A DNA stretch of 64,000 nucleotides from Sphingobium psychrophilum (GTDB lineage: Bacteria > Pseudomonadota > Alphaproteobacteria > Sphingomonadales > Sphingomonadaceae). How positions within the stretch are numbered: the first letter of the stretch is position 1; every line of letters begins with the position of its first letter. The DNA lies in contig NZ_JABBFV010000015.1 of the NCBI RefSeq assembly GCF_012927105.1, forward strand, positions 1 through 64,000. The letters are read 5' to 3'. Of the stretch, positions 35,307 to 44,686 are shown one piece after another. The notes beneath the pieces are model-generated. The model was not told the origin of the DNA. It searched no databases and saw only the letters and a program-made list of their open reading frames with translations. The position numbers and the translations under genes are program-made.

Positions 35307-36310
35307 TCATATACGTGAGGATATTGGATGTCGGCTTCGGTCGTATCGCCCTCCCGCAACCATCTGAAATTGCGATACCCCACCGGGGGTCGCAGCCTTC
35401 GAAGACCCCGCCCTTGAGGCGGGTTTTTTGCGTTCTACGGCGATCGAGAGGATGCCTGCGAGATCGCCGCGCACGTCGATCTTCAGTTCGCCACCTTCAG
35501 GCAGCAAGATGATCGCGTCGATGAGCGAACGAATGACCTCAGCCGCCTCGAACCGCTTATTCTCGTCGTCATGTTCCAGCGCTCGATAGAGATTATCAAG
35601 CTGCGCCCGATAATGGTGCGCCATGTTGGGATGGAGCAGGGGAGGAGGCTCCTGGGCCTGCGCGAGGCCTCGTTCAAGTTCCTTCTTGTGCGCTTCCAAT
35701 CCAACCATCTTGGCGTTGATCTTGTCTGCGGCACCGCCCCGCAGAATCAGGTTCACCAGCATGTCGAGATCACGGTCAATTTTGACAATCTCTGCCCGCG
35801 CCGCCGCGATAGCAGCGCCAGCGTCCCCCCTCATGCGGTTCATCTCACTGGTGAACTCGTCACAAAATTCTGCGAACAGGGTCGGGTCCAATCGTGTGGG
35901 CACCGCCGCAGCAACTGCATTGCAGCACGCCGGACAGGAGATATTTCTGGCGCCGGCGTTCCCATAATTGCATGGTAGAACTATCCGATCGCACGATCTG
36001 GCAGGATTTTTGCCGTTCTTTGGCCGCCTGCCATTCGGTTGCTATCCGCCTGGCCGATTTGCCAGCGACATAGTCGCGCAAGATGCGCTGGATCACGCTT
36101 GCCTGTGCGTCATTGATGGAGCGGTCGCCGCGGATCAGGTCGCCGTTGTCATCGAGCCGTTTGACGACGTCATAGCCATAGCTGTTACCACCGCCCGACT
36201 TGCCTTTCTCGACCCGCCCGCGCAGGCCCCGCCGTGTCTTGTCGGCGAGATCCTTGAGAAAAAGGGCGTTCATCGTACCCTTGAGGCCGATATGCAGATG
36301 GGTGATCTCG
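35307..36310 (-). pseudogene. Large serine recombinase, decayed
   Basis: The minus-strand pieces in order are: G-L-K-G-T-M-N-A-L-F-L-K-D-L-A-D-K-T-R-R-G and G-K-S-G-G-G-N-S-Y-G-Y-D-V (recombinase domain), I-Q-R-I-L-R-D-Y-V-A-G-K-S-A, then a jump to A-K-E-R-Q-K-S and Y-L-L-S-G-V-L-Q-C-S-C-C-G-G (zinc ribbon), then a frame change to the coiled-coil tail that ends at 35307. The serine catalytic domain is missing (replaced by the channel gene), about 70 residues are deleted internally and a frameshift is present. It cannot be active. Confidence 0.75.
35407..35429 (+). terminator. Intrinsic terminator-like hairpin, plus direction
   Basis: CCCGCC-CTTGA-GGCGGG followed by six T. It lies inside the decayed recombinase frame, on the opposite strand, and may protect the downstream region from read-through. 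Confidence 0.5.
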
Positions 36311-37308
36311 CTTCCGTGGCGCCGATCGAGGAAGGCCGGTTCGACTTCAACCAGGCCTTTGTCGAGGCGCGCGTGCCGATCGGCAAGGCGAAGATCGTGG
36401 CGCGGCTTGGCCGGCAGGAAATGGGCTTTGGCAACAACACCGTGTTCGACATGCGCGAGGGCGCGAACACGCGGCGCTCGCTCGACCTGCTGCGGGTTAT
36501 GGGCACAGCCGGCAAGTGGGAGGCGGGTTTCCTGACCGGCCATTCCGTGCTGGAGAAGCTGGGGACATGGGACGACGCGACCAACCATGATTTCGACCTG
36601 ACCGGCGGGCATGTCGCGCGCAGCTTCGGTTCGGGCACGCATACCGGCCGTGCCGAGGCGTTGTTCGTCGCGAGCGACCGCGCTGCCCTCGCCTTCTACA
36701 GCGAGCCTGCCACCCGCGACCAACGCAAGACCCTGTCGTTGCGTTATGCCGCGAGGGCGAATGCCTGGACCTTCGATCTGGAAGGCGTCCGGCAATGGGG
36801 CGATTTCGGCAATCTGGACATCGACGCCTATTATGTGACCGGCACGGTCGCACATGGCTGGTCCGGCGGGTGGAAGCCCAAGGTTGGCCTGCGTATCGAT
36901 GTAGGGTCGGGCGACAAGGACGGCAACGACAACAAGATCGGCACTTACGCGCCGCTCTTTCCCAAGCCGTTGACGTATAATGGCGATCTGGGACCGCATA
37001 ACCTGACCATCGTCCAGCCGCAGTTGAGCATGATGCCGACACCAAAGCTGAACCTAGACTTCTCGGTTGCTGCACTGTGGCGCACTTCGACCCATGACGG
37101 CGTCTACAGCCTGGGCGGCGCGGTGCTGCGCCGGGGCGATGAGACCGACAGCCGTTTCTTCGGCAAGCGAGCGACGGCGGCGGGGCGCTATCAACTCAAT
37201 CCGTGGATGCTGATCGGTTTCTACACCATCTATGGCGACGTTGCCGAGAAGTTTCGGCCCGGCCGCGACCTGTTCTATGCGACATCCTATCTGACGTTCC
37301 GATTCTGA
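36310..37308 (+). pseudogene. Alginate-export/porin-like outer-membrane channel, 5'-truncated
   Basis: Beta-strand-rich sequence of an alginate_exp-family outer-membrane channel: R-L-G-R-Q-E-M-G-F-G, D-V-G-S-G-D-K-D-G-N-D-N, R-P-G-R-D-L-F-Y-A-T-S-Y-L-T-F-R-F with the C-terminal Phe of barrel proteins. Roughly the first 100 residues and the signal peptide are gone; the sequence changes to recombinase around 36300-36320. Relatives next to aromatic-degradation genes import aromatic acids, so this was probably the uptake channel of the ben/cat locus. No start codon or ribosome site is credible now. Confidence 0.75.
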
Positions 37309-37310
37309 CA

Positions 37311-37344
37311 GCAAAAAGGGGCATCCGGAATATCCGGATGCCCC
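37311..37344 (-). terminator. Strong intrinsic terminator after the ben/cat/pca operon
   Basis: An 11-bp perfect stem (GGGGCATCCGG at 37318-37328 and CCGGATGCCCC at 37334-37344) with a 5-base loop. Read on the minus strand it is followed by five T. It is placed 35 bp after the pcaF stop and also separates the convergent channel gene. Confidence 0.85.
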
Positions 37345-37378
37345 ATGAGCGGGTCGACGAGAGGGAAGGCGACGCCGC

Positions 37379-38596
37379 TCAGACCCGTTCGAGCATCACC
37401 GCGAGTCCCTGCCCCACGCCGATGCACAGGAACACGAGCGCATAACGACCACGAGTGCGGTGCAACTGCTCCACCGCCGTCATGGCGATGCGCGCGCCGG
37501 ACATGCCAAGCGGATGACCAAAGGCGATGGCACCGCCATTAGGGTTCACACGTGGATCTGCGGGATCGATATCAAGATCGCGCAGGGTCGCGATGGCCTG
37601 AGACGCGAAGGCTTCGTTCAGTTCGATGATGTCTACCCGGTCTAGCGCAATGCCCGTCAGTCGGCTGACCTTGCGCGCCGCTTCAACCGGGCCGACGCCC
37701 ATGATCCGTGGCGCGACGCCGGCGGCTGCCATGCCCAGAACACGGGCACGGGGCGTCAGGCCATGGCGCGCCGCCGCCAATTCCGATGCAATCAGCATCG
37801 CGGCGGCCCCGTCGTTCAGGCCCGATGCGTTACCCGCGGTCACGGTACCGTCGGCGCGAACCACGGGCTTGAGCTTGCTCAGCGCCTCCAGGCTGGTTGC
37901 GCGGGGATGTTCGTCGTCCGCGAAAATGATGGGATCGCCCTTGCGCTGCGGGATGGCAACGGGGACGATCTCGGATGCCATGCGACCGCCGGCGATGGCT
38001 GCATCCGCCTTGTCCTGGCTCGCCAGCGCAAAGGCATCCTGCTGCGCGCGCAATACCTGCCATTCCGCAGCGACATTCTCGCCAGTCTGGGGCATGGTGT
38101 CGACCCCATAGGCGGCTTTCATAGCGGTATTGATGAAGCGCCAGCCAAGCGTCGTATCCTCGATCTTCTAATCGCGGCCAAAGGCGGCACCGGCCTTGCC
38201 CAGCACTTAGGGCGCGCGCGTCATGCTCTCGACACCGCCTGCGATCATCAATGCGGCGTCGCCGCTGCGGATCGCCTGCGCCGCTATGCCCACGGCGTTG
38301 AGACCGGACGCGCACAGGCGGTTGACGGTGGTGCCCGGCACGGTCTGCGGCAGCCCGGCCAGCAGCACGGCCATGCGCGCGACGTTGCGATTATCCTCGC
38401 CCGACTGGTTCGCACAGCCCAGCACCGTATCGTCCACCGCGCCCCAGTCCACGCCGGGGTTACGCTCCGCCAGCGCACGGATCGGGATGGCGGCCAGATC
38501 GTCGGCGCGAATGGTGGACAGCGCGCCGTTGAGCTTGCCAATGGGCGTGCGGATTGCATCGCAAATGAACGCTTCGGCCACGTTGGGAACCCTCAA
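37379..38596 (-). pseudogene. pcaF: 3-oxoadipyl-CoA thiolase with two in-frame stops
   Basis: Last step of the beta-ketoadipate pathway (3-oxoadipyl-CoA to succinyl-CoA plus acetyl-CoA). The 406-codon frame reads as a full thiolase: active Cys in N-R-L-C-A-S-G-L, I-E-L-N-E-A-F-A, G-H-P-L-G-M-S-G and a late Cys in F-L-C-I-G-V-G-Q-G. It is broken by TAA (38209-38207, after S-M-T-R-A-P) and TAG (38170-38168, after A-F-G-R-D), 13 codons apart in the same frame. The intervening codons (V-L-G-K-A-G-A-A-F-G-R-D) match the family. Overlaps pcaD (ATGA). Confidence 0.85.
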
Positions 38597-39378
38597 TTGG
38601 AGAAAAAATCAATGAGTGCGGTCGAAACGGCATGGGGTGCCTCGATCGGCGCGAGATGGGCCGCTTCGATCCCGACATGCTTCGCATTCGGAATAGCGCT
38701 CAACAGATGCTCGCCATGGCCCTCGAACGGAGTTGACGTGTCACGGATGCCGGTGACGACCAGCGTCGGCACCGGCACCGGCATCGCGCCCAGCCGGTCT
38801 ACCAGCGCCATGTCTCGGATCGCCGCGCCGCAGCCGGCATAGCCCGCTGGTGCCATCATCAGCAGCCCGCGCAACACTGTCGCGGCGGTCGCCGGATGCT
38901 GCGCGCAAAAAACCGGCGACAGGAAGCGCCCCATGACGAGATCGGCGATCGACGCCATCCCCTCGCCCCTGATCTTTGCGATTCGCGCATCCCAGGACGC
39001 GCTGTCCATGGTGGCAGAGGTGCAGACGAGAGCAAGTGCGGTTACCCGCTGCGGCGCCTGTAGTGCCAGCTCCATCGCGACCATGCCGCCCAGCGAGACG
39101 CCAGCGACGGCCGCCCGTGCGATACCGGCCGCGTCCATCGTCGTCGCGACATCGTCAGCCAGCATCGACAGGCTGTAATCGCCCGTCGGGGCGTCCGACG
39201 CGCCATGGCCGCGTGCGTCGATGCGAAGCAGACAGAAGCGCTCGCGCAGCATCGGCAGCGCTGCGTCCCACAGGTCCATGTCGGTGCCGATGCTGTTCAG
39301 CAGCACCAGCGCAGGGCTATCCGTCCTGCCCTCGACCTTCCAGTAGATATCGGCGCCGTGCGATCGGGCAAAGGGCAT
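38593..39378 (-). CDS. pcaD: 3-Oxoadipate enol-lactonase
   Basis: Alpha/beta hydrolase, 261 aa, hydrolysing 3-oxoadipate enol-lactone to 3-oxoadipate. Oxyanion region L-L-N-S-I-G-T-D, nucleophile elbow G-V-S-L-G-G, acid around I-R-D-T-S-T-P-F, and the catalytic His in I-E-A-A-H-L-A-P-I-E. It overlaps both pcaJ (its ATG shares a base with the pcaJ stop) and pcaF, so translation is coupled along the operon. Confidence 0.9.
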   Translation of the reverse strand: MPFARSHGADIYWKVEGRTDSPALVLLNSIGTDMDLWDAALPMLRERFCLLRIDARGHGASDAPTGDYSLSMLADDVATTMDAAGIARAAVAGVSLGGMVAMELALQAPQRVTALALVCTSATMDSASWDARIAKIRGEGMASIADLVMGRFLSPVFCAQHPATAATVLRGLLMMAPAGYAGCGAAIRDMALVDRLGAMPVPVPTLVVTGIRDTSTPFEGHGEHLLSAIPNAKHVGIEAAHLAPIEAPHAVSTALIDFFSN

Positions 39379-40034
39379 CAGGCAGCCGCCGTCAGAGAAC
39401 TAAGGTCAAGCAATGCCCCGGTCCTAGCGACGACATCCTCGATAGCGACGCTGGGCGCAGTCTCGATCAGCGTGAGGCCGCCGCCCTTGCGATCGACAGC
39501 GATGACAGCAAGGTCCGTGATAATCAGGTCGACGCAACGCTTGCCGGTCAGCGGCAGGCTGCATTCGGGCAGGATCTTGGGATCGCCATTCCTGGACATA
39601 TGGTCCATCACCACGACCACGCGCTTGACGCCCGCAACCAGGTCCATGGCCCCGCCCATACCCTTCACCATTTTGCCGGGGATCGTCCAGTTGGCGAGGT
39701 CGCCATTGGCGGACACTTCCATCGCACCCAGCACCGCCATATCGATATGCCCGCCGCGGATCATCGCGAAACTGTCGGCGGACGAGAAGAAGCTGGAAGT
39801 TGGTAGCGCGGTGATGGTCTGCTTGCCCGCGTTGATGAGATCGGGGTCAGCCTCGCCCACATAAGGAAAGGGGCCGATGCCGAGCATGCCGTTCTCGCTT
39901 TGCAGCGTCACGTTGACGCCGGCGGGCACATGGTTCGCCACCAGCGTCGGGATGCCGATGCCAAGGTTCACATAATAGCCGTCCTGCAGTTCCTGCGCTG
40001 CGCGGGCCGCCATTTCATCACGAGTCCAGCTCAT
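39378..40034 (-). CDS. pcaJ: 3-Oxoadipate:succinyl-CoA transferase, beta subunit
   Basis: Transfers CoA from succinyl-CoA to 3-oxoadipate together with PcaI. It is 218 aa, with [10 protein letters not shown] and the catalytic Glu in [11 protein letters not shown]. The start overlaps pcaI by four bases. An acetoacetate CoA-transferase is the main alternative; the catechol operon context decides for pca. Confidence 0.88.
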   Translation of the reverse strand: MSWTRDEMAARAAQELQDGYYVNLGIGIPTLVANHVPAGVNVTLQSENGMLGIGPFPYVGEADPDLINAGKQTITALPTSSFFSSADSFAMIRGGHIDMAVLGAMEVSANGDLANWTIPGKMVKGMGGAMDLVAGVKRVVVVMDHMSRNGDPKILPECSLPLTGKRCVDLIITDLAVIAVDRKGGGLTLIETAPSVAIEDVVARTGALLDLSSLTAAA

Positions 40035-40744
40035 GCCATGATCTCCCTCGACCTTGTGGTCAGCTTCTCGATCCGCTTCTCGTTGATGGTGGAGAGTATG
40101 ATGCGATCGACATATATGCCCGGCGTTTGGATGCAGTCAGGCTCGAACGTCCCTTCGGGCACGATCTCCTCGACCTCAACCACAGTTACCTTGGCGGCCG
40201 TCGCCATGTTGGGATTGAAATTACGCGCGGTCTTGCGGAACATGAGGTTGCCTGCCGGATCGGCACGCCATGCCTTGATGATGGAAAGGTCAGCGCGCAA
40301 CCACGTTTCGCGGACATACTCCTCGCCCTCGAACGTCTCGACCGGCTTGCCTTCAGCCACCACCGTACCCACGCCGGTCTTGGTGTAGAAGGCCGGGATG
40401 CCGGCACCACCGGCGCGAATGCGTTCGGCCAGTGTGCCCTGCGGGTTCAGCTCCAGTTCGAGTTCGCCTAAGAGATACTGGCTTTCGAACAGCTTATTCT
40501 CGCCGACATAGGAGGAGATCATCTTGCCGATCTGTCGGCTTTCCAACAAAATCCACAGGCCAAAGCCGTCCGCTCCCGCATTGTTGGAAATGACGGTCAG
40601 ATCACGCACGCCGCTGTCGCGAATTTCCGGGATCAGGCTCTCGGGATTGCCCGACAGACCGAACCCGCCCGACATGATCGTCATGCCATCATACAACAAG
40701 CCGTCCAGTGCGACCCGAGGGCTGTCGTATATCTTGCTTTTCAT
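40031..40744 (-). CDS. pcaI: 3-Oxoadipate:succinyl-CoA transferase, alpha subunit
   Basis: The 237-aa subunit starts at ATG 40744, which has AAGGAG 7 bases upstream. It carries the glycine-rich CoA-transferase motif [11 protein letters not shown], then N-N-A-G-A-D-G-F-G and [12 protein letters not shown]. It forms the heterodimer with PcaJ encoded immediately downstream. Confidence 0.88.
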   Translation of the reverse strand: MKSKIYDSPRVALDGLLYDGMTIMSGGFGLSGNPESLIPEIRDSGVRDLTVISNNAGADGFGLWILLESRQIGKMISSYVGENKLFESQYLLGELELELNPQGTLAERIRAGGAGIPAFYTKTGVGTVVAEGKPVETFEGEEYVRETWLRADLSIIKAWRADPAGNLMFRKTARNFNPNMATAAKVTVVEVEEIVPEGTFEPDCIQTPGIYVDRIILSTINEKRIEKLTTRSREIMA

Positions 40745-40754
40745 GGGATCTCCT

Positions 40755-41534
40755 TCAGCCCAGATCGCCGCCCGCCACGGGCAGCACCGAACCGGTGATG
40801 TAGGCGGCCTCGTCCGAGGCCAGAAACAGGATCGGGGCGATCTGTTCGTCGAGCGTGCCATAGCGCTTGACGAAGGTGGAGGTCGTCACCTGTTCGACCG
40901 CCTCCGCCATCCACGCCTGTTCCTGTACGCTGTCGCCTTCCTCGTTGCGCGCTACACGGCGGGCAGGCGCCTGGGTGCCGCCGGGCGCGGTGGCAACGAC
41001 GCGGATGCCCGCATCGCCATATTCCATCGCCAGGCTCATGGTCAGCGCGTTGACGCCGCCCTTGGCCGCCGAATAGGGCAACCGGCGGATACCGCGCGTG
41101 GCGTTGGACGAGACGTTGACGATCGTCCCTGTCCCCCGCCCCAGCATTTCCGGCAGCACCGCGTGGCAGCACCAGAGCGTGGGCATCAGGCTGCGCCGAA
41201 TCTCAGCCTCGATCTGGTCGGGCTGAAACTGATCGAACGGCCTCATGCGGATGGCGCCGCCGACATTGTTGATCAGGATATCGATGCGGCCAAAGCGCGC
41301 GACGGCCGCCGCCATTGCAGCGGCCGCGCCTTCGTAGGTTTCGAGGTCGCAGGTGAAGCCCGCGCAATCGGCCCCGCCCTCCGCCGCAACCTCATGCACG
41401 AACGCGGCCCGGTCGACGAGCAGTACCTGGGCACCCTCTGCCGCCGCGCGCAGGGCGACGCCGCGACCAATACCCTGCGCCGCGCCGGTCACGATCATGA
41501 CCTTGTTGGCAAACCTCTCCCGAAATATCACCAC
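40755..41534 (-). CDS. benD: Benzoate cis-diol dehydrogenase
   Basis: Oxidises 1,6-dihydroxycyclohexa-2,4-diene-1-carboxylate to catechol with NAD+. It is an SDR of 259 aa with a GTG start (GGGAG 4-5 bases upstream). It has the Rossmann motif T-G-A-A-Q-G-I-G-R-G, N-N-V-G-G, and the catalytic Ser and Y-S-A-A-K in T-R-G-I-R-R-L-P-Y-S-A-A-K. It directly follows benB; the usual benC between them is missing. Confidence 0.85.
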   Translation of the reverse strand: MVIFRERFANKVMIVTGAAQGIGRGVALRAAAEGAQVLLVDRAAFVHEVAAEGGADCAGFTCDLETYEGAAAAMAAAVARFGRIDILINNVGGAIRMRPFDQFQPDQIEAEIRRSLMPTLWCCHAVLPEMLGRGTGTIVNVSSNATRGIRRLPYSAAKGGVNALTMSLAMEYGDAGIRVVATAPGGTQAPARRVARNEEGDSVQEQAWMAEAVEQVTTSTFVKRYGTLDEQIAPILFLASDEAAYITGSVLPVAGGDLG

Positions 41535-41542
41535 CGGCTCCC

Positions 41543-42058
41543 TCAGATATGATAGACGTCAATGACCTGGTGGATGTAATCATCCTTCAGCACGATCTTC
41601 TTCTTGAGGATACGGGGCACCTCACCACTTATATTGAGCGTGACAAAATTGGTGCCGAAGAATTGCTGCGTCATCTGATAACGATGGCTGAGCGTATGCC
41701 AGTTGTAGCGCAGATCGACCTGCCCCTCCCGGCTCTCTACTATTTCGACATTGGCGATGAAGTGCGATGTCCGCGCTTCCGGCGTGCTGGCCGACGAACG
41801 CTCCGTGTTGAGGCGATAGACCCGATCTTCAAGCCCTTTTCGGTTGCCATAATAGATCAGCGAGATCTGGCTGTGCGGATCGGTGGTCAGGTCGTCATCG
41901 TCCGTCCAGGCCGGCATCCAATATTCGCAAGCCTCATCATAGCATTCCAGCCATGCGTCAAATTCGCGATCGTCCAGCAGTCGCGCCTCCCGATAGAGGA
42001 AGGCGCAGATGTCGGCATGGGACAGCGCCATGCGCGCCATTTCAAGGACCTGGCTCAT
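41543..42058 (-). CDS. benB: Benzoate 1,2-dioxygenase, beta subunit
   Basis: Small structural subunit of the ring-hydroxylating oxygenase, 171 aa from ATG 42058, which overlaps the benA stop (ATGA). It has the family's NTF2-like fold pattern: E-A-R-L-L-D-D-R-E-F-D-A-W, Y-W-M-P, R-T-S-H-F-I-A-N-V-E. No redox centre. Anthranilate or halobenzoate oxygenase is possible, but the benD neighbour favours benzoate. Confidence 0.88.
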   Translation of the reverse strand: MSQVLEMARMALSHADICAFLYREARLLDDREFDAWLECYDEACEYWMPAWTDDDDLTTDPHSQISLIYYGNRKGLEDRVYRLNTERSSASTPEARTSHFIANVEIVESREGQVDLRYNWHTLSHRYQMTQQFFGTNFVTLNISGEVPRILKKKIVLKDDYIHQVIDVYHI

Positions 42059-43422
42059 TCCGCTGCCTCCAGCATCGGCTGGGCAGCCGCTTCGTCCTTG
42101 GTAAGGCCGTCGAAGATGATCTTCGCCCAGAATTCGTGCTGGCGCACGAACAGACCCTCGTCCTCGCTGCGTTCGCTCGACAGCAGCGGGGTCATACCCA
42201 TCGCCTTCGCATTGCCGTCCGGACCGTCGATCCAGCGGGTCGCGCCCCGGCTGAGGTCGTTCCACAATTCGCCCGCGCCCTCATAAGCCGACTGGCAACT
42301 GCGAAATTCCTCCAGGTCGTCGGGCGTGCCCATGCCGGTGACGTTGAAGAAATCCTCATATTGCCGGATGCGGTGGGCGCGATCCTCGGCGCTCTCGCCC
42401 TTGGGGGCGTAGCAGTAGATGGTGACCTCGGTCGTGTTCGTGTCGATCGGTCGCACCACTCTGATCTGCGTCGAGAACTGATCCATCAAGAACACATTGG
42501 GATAGAGCGCCAGATTGCGCGTCTGCTCCAGGATGAACTTCGCCCTGTCGGCGCCCAAGCGATCGGACAATTGCTCCTTCAGATTCCAGACCGGACGGAC
42601 TTCGGGATTGAGCACCTGCGTCCAGAGCAGGATATGGCCGTGATCGAAGCCATAGACGCCGCTTGCCGGTGCCTTCGACCAGCCGTTCGCGTCTACCGCC
42701 TTGGTACCGCCCTCGGCGCGGCGGCCCATGGTAGACTGATAGTTTTCGTGGACGGAACTGACATGATAGCCGTCGCAACCATTCTCCATCTGCATCTTCC
42801 AGTTGCCGTGGAAGGTGTAGCTGGAGCTGCCGACGAGCACTTCCAGGCCCTCAGGTGCCTGATCGACCATCTGGTCGATGATGACCTTCGTCTCGCCCAG
42901 ATGCTCTTCCAGCGGCAGCACGTCGTGATTGATCGAGCCGAAGATGAAGCCACGATAGCTTTCGACGCGGATGCGCGTCAGGTCATGCGACCCGTCATGG
43001 TCGAAGCTGTCGGGATAGGCACCGATGCTCGCATCCTTGGCACGCAGCAACGACCCGTCCGTCTTGAAGCTCCAGCCGTGGAACGGGCAGACATAGAGCG
43101 GCTGGGTGCCGCGCTTGCGCCGGCACAGCTTGGCACCGCGATGCGCACAGGCATTGACCACACCGTTGAGGCCACCATCCTTCGCGCGGTTGAGGATCAC
43201 CGGCGTCCGACCGATCCAGGTCGTGAAATAGTCGTTCTTCTTTTCAACCTGGCTTTCATGGGCCAGATAGACCCAGTTGCTTTCGAAGATATATTTCATC
43301 TCCAGTTCGAACAGCGCGGGGTCGGTGAAGACGTCGCGGCGGCAGCGGAAGATGCCCGCCTCCCTGTCGTCGACAACGGCCGTTTCAACACGCTCACGGA
43401 TGGATGTCATCGGCGTAACCAT
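42055..43422 (-). CDS. benA: Benzoate 1,2-dioxygenase, alpha subunit
   Basis: The catalytic subunit of 455 aa adds both O atoms of O2 to the benzoate ring. The Rieske [2Fe-2S] site is C-A-H-R-G-A-K ... C-P-F-H-G-W (about residues 92-115). The mononuclear iron site includes N-G-C-D-G-Y-H-V-S-S-V-H and a later Asp. Full length. No ferredoxin reductase gene (benC) occurs in the operon, so electrons must come from elsewhere. Confidence 0.9.
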   Translation of the reverse strand: MVTPMTSIRERVETAVVDDREAGIFRCRRDVFTDPALFELEMKYIFESNWVYLAHESQVEKKNDYFTTWIGRTPVILNRAKDGGLNGVVNACAHRGAKLCRRKRGTQPLYVCPFHGWSFKTDGSLLRAKDASIGAYPDSFDHDGSHDLTRIRVESYRGFIFGSINHDVLPLEEHLGETKVIIDQMVDQAPEGLEVLVGSSSYTFHGNWKMQMENGCDGYHVSSVHENYQSTMGRRAEGGTKAVDANGWSKAPASGVYGFDHGHILLWTQVLNPEVRPVWNLKEQLSDRLGADRAKFILEQTRNLALYPNVFLMDQFSTQIRVVRPIDTNTTEVTIYCYAPKGESAEDRAHRIRQYEDFFNVTGMGTPDDLEEFRSCQSAYEGAGELWNDLSRGATRWIDGPDGNAKAMGMTPLLSSERSEDEGLFVRQHEFWAKIIFDGLTKDEAAAQPMLEAAE

Positions 43423-43440
43423 GATCCTCTCTCCTTTTTC

Positions 43441-44367
43441 TCAGGCGGTTTCTTTGACCGGCTCGGTGGGCTCGACCGCGAGACGCTTGCGGGTCGAGAA
43501 GGCCTCTTCGTCGGCTGCGTCGGCTCGTTGCAGGTGGAAATCGAAGGCGATGTGCGCGCTGTCGCCCTGTCGGTTGGGAATGGGCAGCAGCCCTTCGCGG
43601 GTGGCGAAGGCGAAATCGTCAGCGGCGAAGGGGTCATCGCCGAAGTTGATCTGCGTGGTCAGTTGGCAGTAGCCCGGCGCTTCGATGAAGAAGTGGACAT
43701 GCGCAGGGCGGTTGCCGTGGCGACCCAGCAGTTTCATCAGCCTGTCAGACGCGCCACCAGGGGGCACGGAATAGCCGCTCGGCATCTTCGACTGGAAGGC
43801 ATAGGAGCCGTCCGGCGCGATCTTCAGCCGACGACGGTTGTTGAACGGCGTTTGCTCGTGGGTCGGGTCGAAATGCGAATAAAAGCCGCGCGAATCGGCG
43901 TGCCACACATGAACCAACCCATCGGTCACGGCCTCGCCGTCCGGCCCGATCAGGCGGCCGGTCATATAGAGCGTGTCGGTGTCGTCGGCATCGACGGTCA
44001 GGTTCGCGCCGCTTTCCACGATCGGCGCGCCCTCGACATAGAGCGGCCCCTCAATGGTGCGCGGCGTACCGCCCAGCTTGCCCTGTTCTGCGTCTTTGGC
44101 GTCCATGAACAGGTCGAGAAAATGTTCGAGGCCAACCCCCGGCATCAGCAGGCCGAGTTCACCCGCGGCGGCAGCGCCCTGGATATAGGTGACGGCACCC
44201 CACACCTCATCCTCGCTGACGTCATAACGTGCGATGACGGTCATCATCGCTTCAACGAGATCGCGCATGATCGCCTTCATGCGCTTGTCGCCGTCTTTGG
44301 AATCCACGCCGGCGACGCGATCGAGCAGCGTCTGAATTTCGGGCGTCGTTACGAAAGTCGCGTCCAT
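43441..44367 (-). CDS. catA: Catechol 1,2-dioxygenase
   Basis: Intradiol ring cleavage of catechol to cis,cis-muconate. It is 308 aa with an N-terminal helical dimerisation and lipid-binding domain. The iron ligands are in the intradiol motifs: Tyr in G-P-L-Y-V-E-G-A-P, Tyr in S-G-Y-S-V-P-P-G-G, and two His in G-R-H-G-N-R-P-A-H-V-H-F-F. It is placed between benA and catC in pathway order. Confidence 0.93.
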   Translation of the reverse strand: MDATFVTTPEIQTLLDRVAGVDSKDGDKRMKAIMRDLVEAMMTVIARYDVSEDEVWGAVTYIQGAAAAGELGLLMPGVGLEHFLDLFMDAKDAEQGKLGGTPRTIEGPLYVEGAPIVESGANLTVDADDTDTLYMTGRLIGPDGEAVTDGLVHVWHADSRGFYSHFDPTHEQTPFNNRRRLKIAPDGSYAFQSKMPSGYSVPPGGASDRLMKLLGRHGNRPAHVHFFIEAPGYCQLTTQINFGDDPFAADDFAFATREGLLPIPNRQGDSAHIAFDFHLQRADAADEEAFSTRKRLAVEPTEPVKETA

Positions 44368-44392
44368 TTTTCCTCTCCTCGTAAGTTCAGTT

Positions 44393-44683
44393 TTAACGGT
44401 CGTCGTCGTGCAGCGACGATGGATGCCGGCAGAGCGCGGTCACGTGCATGGTCATGAAGGGATAGAGCGGCAGGCTCATGAGTATGTCGTGCAGCTCTGT
44501 ATTTGAGGGCACGTCGAAGATGCTGACATTGGCGTACTGGCCAACCACCCGCCAGATATGCCGCCAGGTGCCCGCCTGTTGCAGCTCCTGAAAGCGAGCC
44601 TTCTCCGCCGCCTTCAGCTGTGCTGCTTCTTCCGGATCGAAGCCCAGCGGGATATTCACGTCCATTTCCACCATGAACAACAT
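44393..44683 (-). CDS. catC: Muconolactone delta-isomerase
   Basis: The 96-aa decameric-type isomerase converts muconolactone to 3-oxoadipate enol-lactone. It has the typical start M-L-F-M-V-E-M-D-V-N-I-P, the E-K-A-R-F-Q-E-L-Q-Q-A-G helix and S-L-P-L-Y-P-F-M. It begins 3 bp after the catB stop. Confidence 0.92.
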   Translation of the reverse strand: MLFMVEMDVNIPLGFDPEEAAQLKAAEKARFQELQQAGTWRHIWRVVGQYANVSIFDVPSNTELHDILMSLPLYPFMTMHVTALCRHPSSLHDDDR

Positions 44684-44686
44684 GGA

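Noticed and set aside
35968..36300. Upstream extension of the channel gene to position 35968
   Set aside because: This part is the reverse complement of serine recombinase sequence; the real channel homology starts near 36310.
41953..44457. 834-codon plus-strand frame across benB, benA and catA
   Set aside because: Antisense shadow of three clearly recognised enzyme genes.
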